64,000 nt of DNA, taken from assembly GCA_040754075.1 (NCBI GenBank), contig JBFMDH010000001.1:465645-529644 (forward strand), written 5' to 3'. This document shows positions 1-9,690 of this stretch, in pieces. The notes under the pieces were generated by a model. It was given only the letters and a program-made list of their open reading frames with translations, searched no databases and was not told where the DNA came from. Each line of letters opens with the position of its first letter. Position 1 is the stretch's first letter. This DNA comes from Acidobacteriota bacterium. GTDB taxonomy: Bacteria; Acidobacteriota; Blastocatellia; UBA7656. The translations under genes were made by a program, and so were the position numbers.

Positions 1-17
1 TCAGGGCATTCTTTCAT
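1..17 (-). CDS. possible first codons of a gene running off the left edge
   Basis: An ATG at 17..15 on the minus strand is preceded by an AGGTGA-like ribosome site four bases upstream and opens a frame with five codons (M-K-E-C-P) before the window ends. It would lie downstream of the carboxylase beta gene on the same strand, where a partner subunit or another acyl-CoA gene would be plausible. Only the site and spacing are seen; the product cannot be judged. Confidence 0.25.
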
Positions 18-51
18 ATCTTCACCTGTATGACGATTATAACAGGGGACA

Positions 52-163
52 GTTTACAGGAAACAGGTTACAGTAAGAAAACGGCAATGAAAGAATAAGA
101 GTTCCTTTGAAAAGACAAATGAAATTAAAATTGTCCGAAACTTCTAACCTGTTCCCTGTAACC
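52..163. repeat. imperfect inverted repeat at the end of the carboxylase gene
   Basis: The arms at 52-70 and 145-163 match at 17 of 19 positions when one is reverse-complemented. Both are built from ACAGG/GTTAC-type units, and the left side carries further ACAGGGGACAG-like units at 42-52. The right arm reaches the TAG stop codon of the carboxylase gene (165..163). It could fold as a long hairpin and act as a terminator, but there is no T-run. It belongs with the other short-unit inverted repeats in this window. Confidence 0.6.
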
Positions 164-1737
164 TACAAAGGAATATTGCCGTGTTTTTTCGGGGGATTGC
201 TGTCGCGTTTGTTTTCAAGCAACGCAAGCGCATGAATCAATTTCGGGCGCGTCTGCTTAGGTTCAATCACTTCATCAATGAACCCGCGCTCGGCGGCAAT
301 GTAGGGCGAAGCGAATTTATCGCGAAATTCATCGGCGCGACTTTTGGCTTCAGCCTGCGGGTCTAAAGCTTTGCCAATCTCGCGGCGATAGAGAATTCCG
401 ACCGCGCCTTCTGCGCCCATCACCGCGATTTCTGCCGTCGGGTAAGCGAAATTCACATCGGCGCGAATGTGCTTCGATGCCATCACGCAATACGCGCCGC
501 CGTAAGCTTTGCGGGTGATGACAGTAATTTTCGGAACCGTCGCCTCGGCAAAGGCGAATAAGAGTTTCGCCCCATGTCGAATAATCCCACCGTGCTCCTG
601 GTTGACGCCCGGTAAAAATCCCGGCACATCTTCAAAAGTAATTAGCGGTATATTGAAACAATCACAAAAACGCACGAAGCGCGCAGCTTTCACCGAAGCG
701 TCAATATCTAAAACGCCGGCTAAAAATGCCGGTTGATTGGCAACGATGCCAACCGCGCGCCCGTCGAGTCTGGCAAACCCTACAACAATATTTTTCGCAT
801 AGTGTTCGTGGACTTCAAACAGGTAGCCTTCATCAACCACCGCGTGAATGATGTCGCGAATGTCATAAGGGATGTTGGCTTCTTCGGGCACCACTTTGTT
901 CAATCGCTCATCCATTCGGTCTGCCGGGTCAAGCGTCGCGTGGCGCGGCGGGTCTTCGAGATTATTTGACGGAATGAAAGAGAGCAATTCGCGGATGAGT
1001 TGCAAACACTCTTCATCATTTTCCGCAGCAAAATGCGCCACCCCTGAAACCGTATTATGGGTCATTGCGCCGCCGAGTTGTTCTTTGCTGACCTCTTCAT
1101 GAGTGACGGTTTTAATGACATCGGGACCGGTGATGAACATATAAGAAGACTCTTTGACCATCACATTGAAATCGGTGATTGCCGGTGAATAGACCGCGCC
1201 GCCGGCGCAGGGTCCCAAAATCGCGGAGATTTGCGGCACCACGCCCGATGCCAGGGTGTTTCGTAAAAAGATGTCGGCATAACCGCCTAAGCTTACGACG
1301 CCTTCCTGAATGCGCGCGCCGCCCGAATCATTGAGTCCGATGACCGGCGCGCCGACCTTCATCGCCATATCCATGACCTTGCAGATTTTTTCGGCGTTGG
1401 TCTCAGAAAGCGAACCGCCAAATACCGTGAAATCCTGGGCAAATACGAAGATGCGCCGCCCGTCAATCAATCCGTGCCCGGCAATCACGCCATCGCCGGG
1501 ATACTGCTGGTCTTGCATGCCGAAATCGAGACAGCGATGTTTTTTGAAGCGGTCGAACTCTTCAAAGCTGCCATCATCAAGCAGGAATTCGATGCGTTCA
1601 CGGGCGGTGAGTTTACCTTGCGCGTGCTGTTTTTCAATGCGCGCTTTGCCGCCGCCTTCGAGTGCTGCTGTGTTTTTTTCTTCAAGCAGTTTTAACTTAT
1701 CCGGTTTCACTTCAATCATCTTTTCCGACGTAGCCAT
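163..1737 (-). CDS. acyl-CoA carboxylase carboxyltransferase (beta) subunit, propionyl-CoA type
   Basis: The 524-residue length is normal for a biotin-dependent propionyl/acyl-CoA carboxylase beta subunit, which moves the carboxyl group from carboxybiotin to an acyl-CoA in the cytoplasm. The two crotonase-like halves are complete. The N-half has the acyl-CoA oxyanion-hole motif GGARIQEGV (139-147) and [12 protein letters not shown] (176-187). The C-half has VPGFLPG and YGGAY for carboxybiotin. The start is ATG. The biotin carboxylase/biotin carrier partner is not in the window and may lie to the left. Propionyl-CoA is the likeliest substrate by overall similarity, but acetyl- or methylcrotonyl-CoA cannot be excluded. 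Confidence 0.93.
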   Translation of the reverse strand: MATSEKMIEVKPDKLKLLEEKNTAALEGGGKARIEKQHAQGKLTARERIEFLLDDGSFEEFDRFKKHRCLDFGMQDQQYPGDGVIAGHGLIDGRRIFVFAQDFTVFGGSLSETNAEKICKVMDMAMKVGAPVIGLNDSGGARIQEGVVSLGGYADIFLRNTLASGVVPQISAILGPCAGGAVYSPAITDFNVMVKESSYMFITGPDVIKTVTHEEVSKEQLGGAMTHNTVSGVAHFAAENDEECLQLIRELLSFIPSNNLEDPPRHATLDPADRMDERLNKVVPEEANIPYDIRDIIHAVVDEGYLFEVHEHYAKNIVVGFARLDGRAVGIVANQPAFLAGVLDIDASVKAARFVRFCDCFNIPLITFEDVPGFLPGVNQEHGGIIRHGAKLLFAFAEATVPKITVITRKAYGGAYCVMASKHIRADVNFAYPTAEIAVMGAEGAVGILYRREIGKALDPQAEAKSRADEFRDKFASPYIAAERGFIDEVIEPKQTRPKLIHALALLENKRDSNPPKKHGNIPL

Positions 1738-1815
1738 CGTTGCTCATCCTTAATTCGTGCTGCTTAATTTTTGAATTTGTATAACCAGACCACAGTCTAT
1801 CAAATGGCGCTGAGG

Positions 1816-2358
1816 TTAAGCGGCAATAGAAGACAGAAAACTGTTGAGACTGGTGACCAACGGATGTCGCCTTAACGCTTTGATTGCCTGCTCATCAAGG
1901 TCTTTGACGAGTTGTAAGCGCTTACCGCCGGTTTGGTTGGATTCTTCTAACGCATCAGCTAAAAATTTTCTTGGGTGAAGTTTTGCCAGTCGCAATTCCA
2001 TTTTTGAAAAATGTTTTTTAGTCAACTTCTCTATGATTGATGGCGTTTCAACAAGTAATGCCTCCATTTCAGGCTCAACCAAAAAAACTTCAAATTTGGT
2101 ATCGGATGCCGCTTGTCGTAACAACTCTTCTAAAAAATCTTTCTGTTCTTGAATGTTCTTTTCATTGGTTGTATCCGCGTCCAGAACCAACGCTACCGGA
2201 ATTTGCCGATTGGCAAGTAAAGTGCGCGCCAAAGATTGCGCCGAGTAGCGACCGGAACCTACAACAAATTCAATATCACGGGTTTTATTTTTAGGCAGAA
2301 GTTTCTTTAAAAGTTCCGCATCAAATGACCCTTCAGTAATGATGTAGGCTTTTTTCAT
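1816..2358 (-). CDS. TOPRIM-like protein, second gene of a nuclease pair
   Basis: This 180-residue protein starts with a strand followed by EGSFDAELL, later has LVLDADT, and then EPEMEALLVE. This layout (conserved Glu, then a D-x-D, then a PE-E segment) is that of small TOPRIM-fold proteins such as those fused to or paired with OLD-type ATPases. TOPRIM domains bind metal and act on nucleic-acid phosphodiesters. No ATPase partner is present. The ATG overlaps the stop of the upstream nuclease-like gene by four bases (ATGA), so the two are translationally coupled. The fold assignment rests on motif order only. The biological role, possibly defence or DNA repair, is inference. Confidence 0.6.
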   Translation of the reverse strand: MKKAYIITEGSFDAELLKKLLPKNKTRDIEFVVGSGRYSAQSLARTLLANRQIPVALVLDADTTNEKNIQEQKDFLEELLRQAASDTKFEVFLVEPEMEALLVETPSIIEKLTKKHFSKMELRLAKLHPRKFLADALEESNQTGGKRLQLVKDLDEQAIKALRRHPLVTSLNSFLSSIAA

Positions 2359-2903
2359 GGTATGTCCTCAACGGTGATATTATAATCACGCAATCCCTTC
2401 TCAATGCAATTGCGATACTTGGAAATCAAGGCGCGACAGATGAAATGTTTTCTTAAACAATAGTCAATCTCTTCGCCTGTCCATAACAAAATGGTCTGTG
2501 GCGCAGTAAACATTGCCAGTGTGACTGCCGGAGCGGTGAATCCTTCACGACTGAAAACACAACCAATAACTTGACCGGGTCTGCGCAATAATTGATTCCT
2601 CAATTTAGCAATCGGTTCAATATTAATGCTGGTGTTTTGATCCTTACATTCAATCAAACAAGCGATACCGTCATAGTAAACGACGCCATCTATTTGCTCC
2701 AATTCGTCGCCATCAAGACGTACACTATATGGGTAACGGACATCTGCCTTATCCAGTTGAAATGCTCGAATCACTAAATATTCAAAGGCTTTTCCAGCTT
2801 TCCATCCCGGCGTTTTCCCTTCTTTAACGGCTTCCCATAATCCGAGCAACGCTTCCCAGCCATACTTCATTATTTTCTTTTCATAAGTTTTTTCCTGAAG
2901 CAT
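2355..2903 (-). CDS. predicted PD-(D/E)XK (Mrr-like) nuclease, first gene of the pair
   Basis: The 182-residue protein has GKAFEYLV near residue 37, then EQIDGVVYYDG and LIECKDQ. This gives the Glu, Asp and E-x-K pattern of the restriction-endonuclease (Mrr/PD-(D/E)XK) fold. The N-terminal part is helical and basic. There is no helicase, methyltransferase or specificity domain. The gene overlaps the TOPRIM-like gene by four bases. It is flanked by house-keeping metabolism genes, so the pair looks like a self-contained two-gene module. The start could be the ATG used here or the ATG eleven codons in (MKYGWEALL). Confidence 0.6.
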   Translation of the reverse strand: MLQEKTYEKKIMKYGWEALLGLWEAVKEGKTPGWKAGKAFEYLVIRAFQLDKADVRYPYSVRLDGDELEQIDGVVYYDGIACLIECKDQNTSINIEPIAKLRNQLLRRPGQVIGCVFSREGFTAPAVTLAMFTAPQTILLWTGEEIDYCLRKHFICRALISKYRNCIEKGLRDYNITVEDIP

Positions 2904-2976
2904 ATTTTGGTTGCCTAGCTTTTTTACAGATCAACAAGAATCCGGTAATTCTTGCTGCGTGTGCGGCGTCAAGCTT

Positions 2977-4296
2977 CTATCGCTTATTACCCATCAAAGC
3001 CAACAAGCCATCAACGAGTGTGCCACGCCAGTTGACATATTCATGTCCGCCGTTGAATTCGGCGTAATGCACGAAATAACCTTTGGATTTAAGAATCTCG
3101 CGCAGGTGGCGGTTGGCAATAACCATGCTCGGACCTTTGCCCGGTGTCGGGTCGCTTTCCATCAGTCCTACATCCATATAAAACCGCACAGAGAGTTTCG
3201 GGCTTGCGGCAAATTGTTTGGTCAACCATTCGTGTTCTTCATCTTCTCTGCCTTCCGGTCGCCACCAATATGAACCCGATTGCGACAGCACATTGCCGAA
3301 AACTTCCGGGTGACGAAAAGCCGCATAAGCCGAAGCCAAGCCGCCATAGCTTGACCCTGCAACCACGGTTTGCTGAGCGTCTTTGCTGACATTGTATTTT
3401 TCCCTCAGCATCGGCACCAACTCTTTCGCCAGGAAATCGGCGAACTGCGGGTTGCATGGGAGTTCAACGCCGCGCGCCGCTTGCGATACATTATCAACGG
3501 TGACGGCTACCATCGGCGGAATTAAATTTTTGGCGATGAGGTTATCGAGAATATGTTGCGTCGGCACCAGCGACAGATAGGTGAAGCCGTCGAAGACCAC
3601 CAGCAACCCGTAAGGTTTGCCGTTCGTTTGATAATCGGGCGGCGTATAAACCCAGATGTTACGTTCATTGTTTAAAATCGCGCTTTTAATGCGTTGTTTT
3701 TCAACCGTGCCTTTTTTGATATTCGCTTGTTCGAGGTGATAGGTTTGTGCCGGAGCATCAGGCATTTCGACAAGCGAAGGCGTGAAGCCCGGAAATTTTT
3801 TCGGATTGAGCGGGTCGGCTTTAAACGTCGAAATCCGTTGCATCATCGCTTTGAAATCGTTCAACGGCAATTTATCGAATGATACCAACGAATCGTTAAT
3901 CGAAAAGGCATAAGTGAATCGCGCATCTTTACGAACCCGAAAGGTTTTGTACCAGACATCGGAATTGGCGAGATTTGCCATCCGGCATTTTTCAACGTCG
4001 GTGCCTGCTATGCCGCCGAATATCAACACATTTTTGACATCATCTTTGCCGCGATACACGAAAGTCACCAGCGCGAATTTGTCGTCAACGGCAATCGGTT
4101 CAATGAGCGGCGCGGTATTTGTCGTCATCCCTTGCCAGAAGTTTTCAAGCGCCGCGCGATTGCCCGCCGCCAGTTCTTTCTGCAATGCGGCAAGGCGCGG
4201 ACTGAGGATTTCATCTTGCATCGCGCGGACAGCAGCGGTGCAGGCGAGCAGGCAAAGCGCGGTTGCAATCAGCAGCGAAAGTTTTTTACTTGGCAT
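2977..4296 (-). CDS. exported enterochelin-esterase-like alpha/beta hydrolase
   Basis: A secreted hydrolase of 439 residues when started at the ATG 4296, which has AAAGGA six bases upstream; a longer TTG-start reading adds only two residues. It has a basic and hydrophobic signal peptide ending near a C-T-A-A-V-R-A-M segment. The middle part resembles the N-terminal enterochelin-esterase domain, and the C-terminal half is an esterase-D type alpha/beta hydrolase. The nucleophile elbow is GSSYGG, and a late GGHEY supplies the likely catalytic His. Family members hydrolyse siderophore triesters or other esters. No siderophore genes are near, so the substrate is open. Confidence 0.82.
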   Translation of the reverse strand: MPSKKLSLLIATALCLLACTAAVRAMQDEILSPRLAALQKELAAGNRAALENFWQGMTTNTAPLIEPIAVDDKFALVTFVYRGKDDVKNVLIFGGIAGTDVEKCRMANLANSDVWYKTFRVRKDARFTYAFSINDSLVSFDKLPLNDFKAMMQRISTFKADPLNPKKFPGFTPSLVEMPDAPAQTYHLEQANIKKGTVEKQRIKSAILNNERNIWVYTPPDYQTNGKPYGLLVVFDGFTYLSLVPTQHILDNLIAKNLIPPMVAVTVDNVSQAARGVELPCNPQFADFLAKELVPMLREKYNVSKDAQQTVVAGSSYGGLASAYAAFRHPEVFGNVLSQSGSYWWRPEGREDEEHEWLTKQFAASPKLSVRFYMDVGLMESDPTPGKGPSMVIANRHLREILKSKGYFVHYAEFNGGHEYVNWRGTLVDGLLALMGNKR

Positions 4297-4389
4297 AACC
4301 AATCCTTTAATTTTTTTGTTTTACGATGGAATCGACGCAAAGTTTTATGGTCAGGAAGTTTTAATAATCAGGTTGTTGCTCGGCGTTGT

Positions 4390-5235
4390 TTACCAGCGCA
4401 GTTTTTCAGGTAAAAATTCAGCCACCAACGCTTCATAGTATGGGCGCAGGGCGTCGATATCCGGGCGCTGCTCGCCCTTGGAATACAGGTCATAGGGACT
4501 GAAGGCACGCACCCAGTCAAACATGTGCTTGTCCTGTCCATTCATCAAATGCGCATATTCGTGTTGTTGGTGGATGACATAACAGGAATGATAGCGAATC
4601 ATGTATAAGCTCTCTTCGGGCAGATAAGCTTTCATCACCTGATAAAGATATTCATCGTGTCCCCATGAAAAATGCACATTATCCAGACCGCAGCCTTCTG
4701 CGTAGATACCGGTTCGGGTTTGATAGAGCGGATTTTGACTGTCGGGATTGGCAGCAAAAAGTTCCGGGTAAACAATTTTTTGCGAATAAGCACAACCAAC
4801 CGGAAAGGTATCGCCGACCACTGCCCATTGCGGTTCGCCGAAAAACGACAAGATTTTGCCGAGGTCGTGAATCAACCCGGTGAGGATGAACCAACGCGGA
4901 TGCCCGTCACGGCGTATGGCTTCGGCGGTCTGGAGGTTGTGTTCGATTTGCGGCACGTCGGTGTCCGGGTCGCTGTCGTCAACCAAAGTGCTCAACTGTT
5001 CGATGGCTTGCCAAACGCCCATCTCGATTTTCGTTTTTGTGCGATAGGCTGCTTTTTTGTGGAGTACGAATTCGACAGTTTGATTGGCGTGGTTCATCTG
5101 GTAAAGCTCTTTTACCGTGCTGCGCGTTTTGGTCTGATAGTCACGAAAAGACTGAGCAAACTTATTCCCCCTGCCAGCCCCGAATAACTTTTCAGATGAT
5201 GGTGTTGAATTCATCGTTGAATCAATTTCACCCAT
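4390..5235 (-). CDS. myo-inositol oxygenase (MIOX family)
   Basis: The 281-residue protein matches the animal/plant enzyme that cleaves myo-inositol to D-glucuronate with a mixed-valent di-iron centre. All six iron ligands can be placed: H99, the HD pair H123-D124, H193 in SWGHDEY, H216 in RYHSC, and D249 in SPYDLYSK. These positions are close to those of the mammalian enzyme (98, 123, 124, 194, 220, 253). The length is also typical. A second ATG seven codons in (MNSTPSS) is an alternative start. No inositol transporter or uronate pathway gene is adjacent, so the gene appears monocistronic. MIOX is common in eukaryotes and patchy in bacteria. Confidence 0.93.
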   Translation of the reverse strand: MGEIDSTMNSTPSSEKLFGAGRGNKFAQSFRDYQTKTRSTVKELYQMNHANQTVEFVLHKKAAYRTKTKIEMGVWQAIEQLSTLVDDSDPDTDVPQIEHNLQTAEAIRRDGHPRWFILTGLIHDLGKILSFFGEPQWAVVGDTFPVGCAYSQKIVYPELFAANPDSQNPLYQTRTGIYAEGCGLDNVHFSWGHDEYLYQVMKAYLPEESLYMIRYHSCYVIHQQHEYAHLMNGQDKHMFDWVRAFSPYDLYSKGEQRPDIDALRPYYEALVAEFLPEKLRW

Positions 5236-5598
5236 AACAGGAACCCGTATAAACGTATTGATACTTTAAATGCGTATTGTGAGGATGCAGCCCCGGTCAT
5301 CAGGGCAACCGATGACCAAAACCTCGATATGAATTATAGGGTGCTGTGAAACGCCCGGATTATAGCACGACAAGTCAGGCAATTCTACGCGCTCATCTTC
5401 TAGCGGGAGTGAGCGCCATAAATTAAGAAAAATTTTTGTGGATTTTGCGTGAGGGCACATTTTCCACAAAGATTATAGGAATACTCAAACTCATCACGCT
5501 TCAAGATGAGCATCTGATTAAGCGAGGCTTTTGGTTATCGCTCAACGCGATTCCTTATCAGTGAAAACAATCGTAATCGCTTTAGCCGATTTCCTGAC
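5236..5598. other. 363-bp gap between the inositol oxygenase and the fusion hydrolase
   Basis: No convincing gene is seen; the one minus-strand frame here lacks a ribosome site and resembles nothing. It is the upstream region of the oxygenase gene. It contains a dyad GGTCATC (5295-5301) / GATGACC (5311-5317) with a nine-base spacer, about 60 bases before the oxygenase start, which could be an operator. The rest shows no clear promoter or terminator. Confidence 0.4.
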
Positions 5599-8028
5599 TC
5601 ATTTGATTTTCTCGAACGGCACATTGCCGATGCGATAGGATTTCCAGTCTTGATAATCGAAATGCCACCACTCAGCTTCGTAAACCGTAAAGCCTTCGGC
5701 TTCCATCGCGTTGCGCAATAAACGACGAAGCCAGCGTTGCAAAGCTGTGCCGCCCGGATAATCCGGGTAAGCGCGGTCTGTGGTTTCATCATAAGTGCTG
5801 ACCATCTCAACGGCTTTGCCGGTCTTTAAATCATAAAGCGTCAAATCCACCGCGCAGCCGCGATTGTGACGTGAACCATTGGCAGGATTGGCGACAAAGA
5901 TATGCTTGTCTTCGGGCGTGGCATCCCAGAAAACTTTGGTCACATACCAGGGGCGATAGCCATCGTGAATCAGCAATCCGTAACCGTACACTTGCAATTT
6001 TTGACTGGCTCTGACGAGCGCTTCAGCAGCCGGGCGTTGCAGAAAAGCCCGTTCCTGTTGATAGAACACCGAACTCAAAAAATTGTTGGTGGTGGCGTAA
6101 CGAACTTCGAGTTTGATGGTCGGGTCGAGTTTCGTCAGTTCCGTCAGTTCCGGCTCGCGGAAATTGCCGGTCTCTTTTGGTGGTTGTTGGTTGATGGCTT
6201 CTTTGAGAAGCTCTGCCACCGGGCGCACCGGTTTGATTTTCAGTTGTGAAGCGCCCGCGCCGGGTTCAATGTTGCGCCGTTTGAACACTATGCCTGCGGC
6301 GGTAACTTGCGTAGCGCGACCTCTGGCATCACGTTTGAAAATCAATTTTTCGCCATCGTATAAACCGTGATTCGGGAATTTGAAAACCTCGGACGAGACC
6401 TCTTCGAGCGGGTCAAATTCGTACCATTCAATCAAACACCAGAGTTTCTTGTCTTTTTCAAAGAGGTAAAGGATGTCGTGATCCCAACCATATTCGCCGA
6501 TTAATCCTTTGAAAGGTTCCGGCGCAGGTAACGGTCTTTCAATCGGGACACGCGAATAAGTTTCATTATTGACGACTAGTTTATCGTTATGCACTGTGAG
6601 TTTTTGCCCGAAACCTAACCGGTCGTCAACGATGAGTTCTACCCCAACCGTTGGCGAAGAGGCTCTTTCACCTTCTTTGAGCCTGACGCCTGCCACCCTC
6701 AGTTGCAGCGGTTCGCCACCTTCGCTACTCCATAGAGCCAACTTACCTGCACTCTCCACTAACTCAAGATGCTTATTAGCCGCCATATATCGACCGGCTA
6801 ATTCTTTGGCGATTGCGACATTGAGTGGCGATGTTTTTTCCGGTGCTTGTATGAGTTTACCTTCACGCGCCGCGAGCATCATGCGCAATGCGTAATTGGC
6901 GATGCGATTGGTCACGGCATTCACCGAATCTTTCGTTGCCACTACGACCACGCCGAGTTTGTCGTCCGGTAAAGCATTGAGCGTTGTCGCAAATCCGTAA
7001 ATCGCGCCGCCATGCCCGACGCGACGATGCCCATCCAAAGTGCCTAAGCCGAAGCCAATTCCATAAGGCGTTTTGTTGCCTTGCGCGTCGGTTTGCGGCG
7101 TCCACATCTGCTCAAGGGTTTCGCGTTTAAGTATTCGACCATTCTTGCCTTCGCCGCCGGCAAACAAGGCGCTCATAAAATGCGACAAATCCGCAAGCGT
7201 AGTGTACATACAACCGGCGGGCGCAATCCCCAACTCAAAAGTCGGCGCATCAAACACCCGTCCATCAAGCGTCCACATCTGCGCTTTCGCCAGATGTTTT
7301 TTGATTTCCGGCGTCGGCTCGAAATTGCTGTCGCGCATTGCGAGCACATCAAGGACGCTACGTTTCAAATACTTCGCAAACGGCATTTTCTGCGTGCGCT
7401 CTAAAACATAGCCAACGGTGGCAATCGCCGCATTGGAATATTTGGTGCGGGTTTCCGGTTCATAAACCAATGTTGTGTTGTTTAAACTCGCGATGGTTCG
7501 CGCCAGGGTCGGCGGCTGCGGGTCGAAGTAACTGCCAATCGGAGTTTCGCGCACCAGTCCCGAACGATGCGACATCAATTGTCTGAGGGTTATCGCTTTT
7601 TTATACGGATTGCGCGGGCGAAATTCGGGAATGTATTTTGTCACCGGCGCGTCTAAATCGAGTTTGCCTTGTTCGACGAGTTGCATTACCGCGATGTCGG
7701 TAAAAAGTTTCGACACCGAGCCGACGCGATAGATGGTCTGCTCAGTTGGCGCGAGTTTCGCTTTTGGGTCGGCATATCCGAAACCTTTTTGCCAGACGAT
7801 GTTTTGATTATCGACGAGGGCAATCGAAATCGCCGGTAATTCTTTTTCAAGCAATTGCTCATTGATAAATTCCGAAAGTTTCTCTATGACTTCCGAGTAA
7901 TCGGTTCCGGCAATCGCTTGAGGGATGACGACGGGTTGATTTGAATTTTCATTTGCAGAAACCAGTGGCAAATAACTTTGCAATAAACAAGCCAGCGATA
8001 AGAGCAACGCGAGCGACAATCTTTTCAT
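5599..8028 (-). CDS. exported serine beta-lactamase-fold hydrolase fused to a VanX-type D-Ala-D-Ala dipeptidase
   Basis: 809 residues with a clear signal peptide (MKRLSLALL...). Residues ~45-380 are a class-C beta-lactamase/DD-peptidase fold with SVSK (104-107), YSN (197-199) and HGG (339-341). Residues ~390-600 form a linker/lipocalin-like region of the kind that follows many such hydrolases. Residues ~620-809 are a M15D (VanX) metallopeptidase with S719-R-H721-N-R-G-C-A-V-D728 and E786-W-W-H789, giving the zinc ligands H721, D728, H789 and the catalytic Glu. Both active sites look intact. Both domains act on D-Ala-D-Ala-type substrates, so a role in periplasmic peptidoglycan turnover or dipeptide salvage is likely. 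There is no sign of a frameshift at the join. Confidence 0.88.
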   Translation of the reverse strand: MKRLSLALLLSLACLLQSYLPLVSANENSNQPVVIPQAIAGTDYSEVIEKLSEFINEQLLEKELPAISIALVDNQNIVWQKGFGYADPKAKLAPTEQTIYRVGSVSKLFTDIAVMQLVEQGKLDLDAPVTKYIPEFRPRNPYKKAITLRQLMSHRSGLVRETPIGSYFDPQPPTLARTIASLNNTTLVYEPETRTKYSNAAIATVGYVLERTQKMPFAKYLKRSVLDVLAMRDSNFEPTPEIKKHLAKAQMWTLDGRVFDAPTFELGIAPAGCMYTTLADLSHFMSALFAGGEGKNGRILKRETLEQMWTPQTDAQGNKTPYGIGFGLGTLDGHRRVGHGGAIYGFATTLNALPDDKLGVVVVATKDSVNAVTNRIANYALRMMLAAREGKLIQAPEKTSPLNVAIAKELAGRYMAANKHLELVESAGKLALWSSEGGEPLQLRVAGVRLKEGERASSPTVGVELIVDDRLGFGQKLTVHNDKLVVNNETYSRVPIERPLPAPEPFKGLIGEYGWDHDILYLFEKDKKLWCLIEWYEFDPLEEVSSEVFKFPNHGLYDGEKLIFKRDARGRATQVTAAGIVFKRRNIEPGAGASQLKIKPVRPVAELLKEAINQQPPKETGNFREPELTELTKLDPTIKLEVRYATTNNFLSSVFYQQERAFLQRPAAEALVRASQKLQVYGYGLLIHDGYRPWYVTKVFWDATPEDKHIFVANPANGSRHNRGCAVDLTLYDLKTGKAVEMVSTYDETTDRAYPDYPGGTALQRWLRRLLRNAMEAEGFTVYEAEWWHFDYQDWKSYRIGNVPFEKIK

Positions 8029-8147
8029 GCGAATTCTCCGAATGGTGGATTTGACAGTTGAAGCGAAAAGAATACTACTCGCTCAGATTGTTTATGCAAA
8101 TGGTAAGGCACATGACTTTCGTTAAATCAACTTTCGGTTTGCGCGGT

Positions 8148-9539
8148 TTATTTGATTTTCTTTGCAGGAATATTCTGCCCGCCCTGATGCAACACCATTT
8201 GCGTCACTTCACCATTCTCATTTTTGACGAAAGTAATCTGCGCATCGACGACTTTGTAAAAGAATAGGTTTTCCTTTTCGGCATAGATTTGAAAGCGCGG
8301 TTGGTCTGTGGCTTGAGCAAATAACTGGTCGCCTTCCTGTGTGACGGTGATTTTGAAATGGGGCGCGAGTTGATATTCGCCGACATAGGTGGCAAGCACT
8401 TTCGGGTCAACTTTGATTTCCGGGCGTTGGTTCGGTTGCGCGAATTTCTGCAAAGGGAACTGGCTTTCGAGAATATGCAGTCCGATGTCATCCTGTCCGA
8501 GTCCCGAATTGGAAAGCACCACGACACCCGCGCGTTTTTTATTATCAAAACCGGTGAAGGTGCGATAGCCGCCGGTGCCGCCATTGTGCCAGATGATTTC
8601 GCCGCCAAAACGTTTGTTGATGTGCCAGCCAAGCGCGATGTCCATATCCGCCGAATCGGTTTTGCGCTGCATCTGATGGCTCATCTGCAAAACCGGATAG
8701 AGTTTGGTTTTCGTAAGCCCCACGTTTGCCGCTACAAATTTCAACATATCGTTTACCGTCGAACGCAAAGCTCCTGCGCCTGCCAGTACATCGATGTCCC
8801 AGTTCGGCGTCGGTTGCAAACCCGATGTGTGACCGGTTGCCAGTCGGGTTTTCTGTTCATCAGAAAGCGTGATGCGCGTGTCATTCATCTTGAGCGGTTT
8901 GCAGATGCGTTCAATCACTAAGGTTTCATAATCTTTTTTGGCTTTCAAACTGATGAGGTGACCGAGAAGCCCCATGCCGACATTCGAGTATTCATATTTG
9001 CTGCCGATGTCGAGCAGCAGTGTATAGCTTGAGAGAAATTCATAAAGCTGGGTGGCGGTGTAATCCGCAAAAGGATTTTTCGCATCTTGGGGTTTAAAAT
9101 TGGTCGGCATGCGCGGCAAGCCCGAAGTATGCGTAGCGAGATCAAGCAAAGTGATTTCCTTGCCGTTGCGGGTTGGCGCTTTCACACCTGCGGGCAGGTA
9201 TTTCGCAATCGGGTCATCGAGTTTCATGTCGCCGCGTTTGACCATATCGGCAAGCAGGATGCAGGTGAAGACTTTAGTAATCGAGCCGATTTCAAAAATC
9301 GAATTGCTATCGACTTCGCGGGCTTCATTGACCTGCATTTTGCCGTAGTTGATGAGCTTGATGCCCTTGTCGTTGATGATGCCGACGGCAACCCCGACGC
9401 CTTTTTTATCGGTAGTGATGCGTTGTTCAAGAATTTTTTTAACTTCGGCTTCATCCTGAATGGATTGCGCGAAAGTGAAAGGTGGTAAGAGAGCCAAAAG
9501 CGCGTATGCAATAAAGCGGCGTTGAATCAATTTTTTCAT
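8148..9539 (-). CDS. exported serine hydrolase, class C beta-lactamase family
   Basis: 463 residues with a signal peptide (MKKLIQRRFIAYALLALL... ending FAQS). The three family motifs are present: GSITKVF (S-x-x-K), KYEYSNVG (Y-x-N) and HNGGTGGY. A C-terminal 100-residue beta-rich tail follows, as in many non-antibiotic serine hydrolases (esterases, DD-peptidases, amide hydrolases). It lies 119 bases from the fusion hydrolase on the same strand and is about 26 bases longer in gap than typical operon spacing, so co-transcription is possible but not shown. AmpC-type antibiotic resistance is not implied by the sequence. Confidence 0.87.
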   Translation of the reverse strand: MKKLIQRRFIAYALLALLPPFTFAQSIQDEAEVKKILEQRITTDKKGVGVAVGIINDKGIKLINYGKMQVNEAREVDSNSIFEIGSITKVFTCILLADMVKRGDMKLDDPIAKYLPAGVKAPTRNGKEITLLDLATHTSGLPRMPTNFKPQDAKNPFADYTATQLYEFLSSYTLLLDIGSKYEYSNVGMGLLGHLISLKAKKDYETLVIERICKPLKMNDTRITLSDEQKTRLATGHTSGLQPTPNWDIDVLAGAGALRSTVNDMLKFVAANVGLTKTKLYPVLQMSHQMQRKTDSADMDIALGWHINKRFGGEIIWHNGGTGGYRTFTGFDNKKRAGVVVLSNSGLGQDDIGLHILESQFPLQKFAQPNQRPEIKVDPKVLATYVGEYQLAPHFKITVTQEGDQLFAQATDQPRFQIYAEKENLFFYKVVDAQITFVKNENGEVTQMVLHQGGQNIPAKKIK

Positions 9540-9690
9540 AGAGATCGCCTCCCGATAGTGTTGGGTTAATGCGCAGTTAAAATATCACCGCGCTGTAATG
9601 CAGACAAGAAAGTGCGAGTGACGGTAGGTTTATGGATGCGTAGATAAACCTTGTTGGGGTTGCGAATCGCGCATATCTTAAAACCGAATC

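Noticed and set aside
5295..5317. Strong regulatory call for the GGTCATC/GATGACC dyad
   Set aside because: A 7-base dyad occurs by chance and no regulator gene is adjacent; kept only as a comment.
8148..9539. Antibiotic resistance gene (AmpC)
   Set aside because: The three motifs only place it in the serine-hydrolase family; length and tail fit non-lactamase members.
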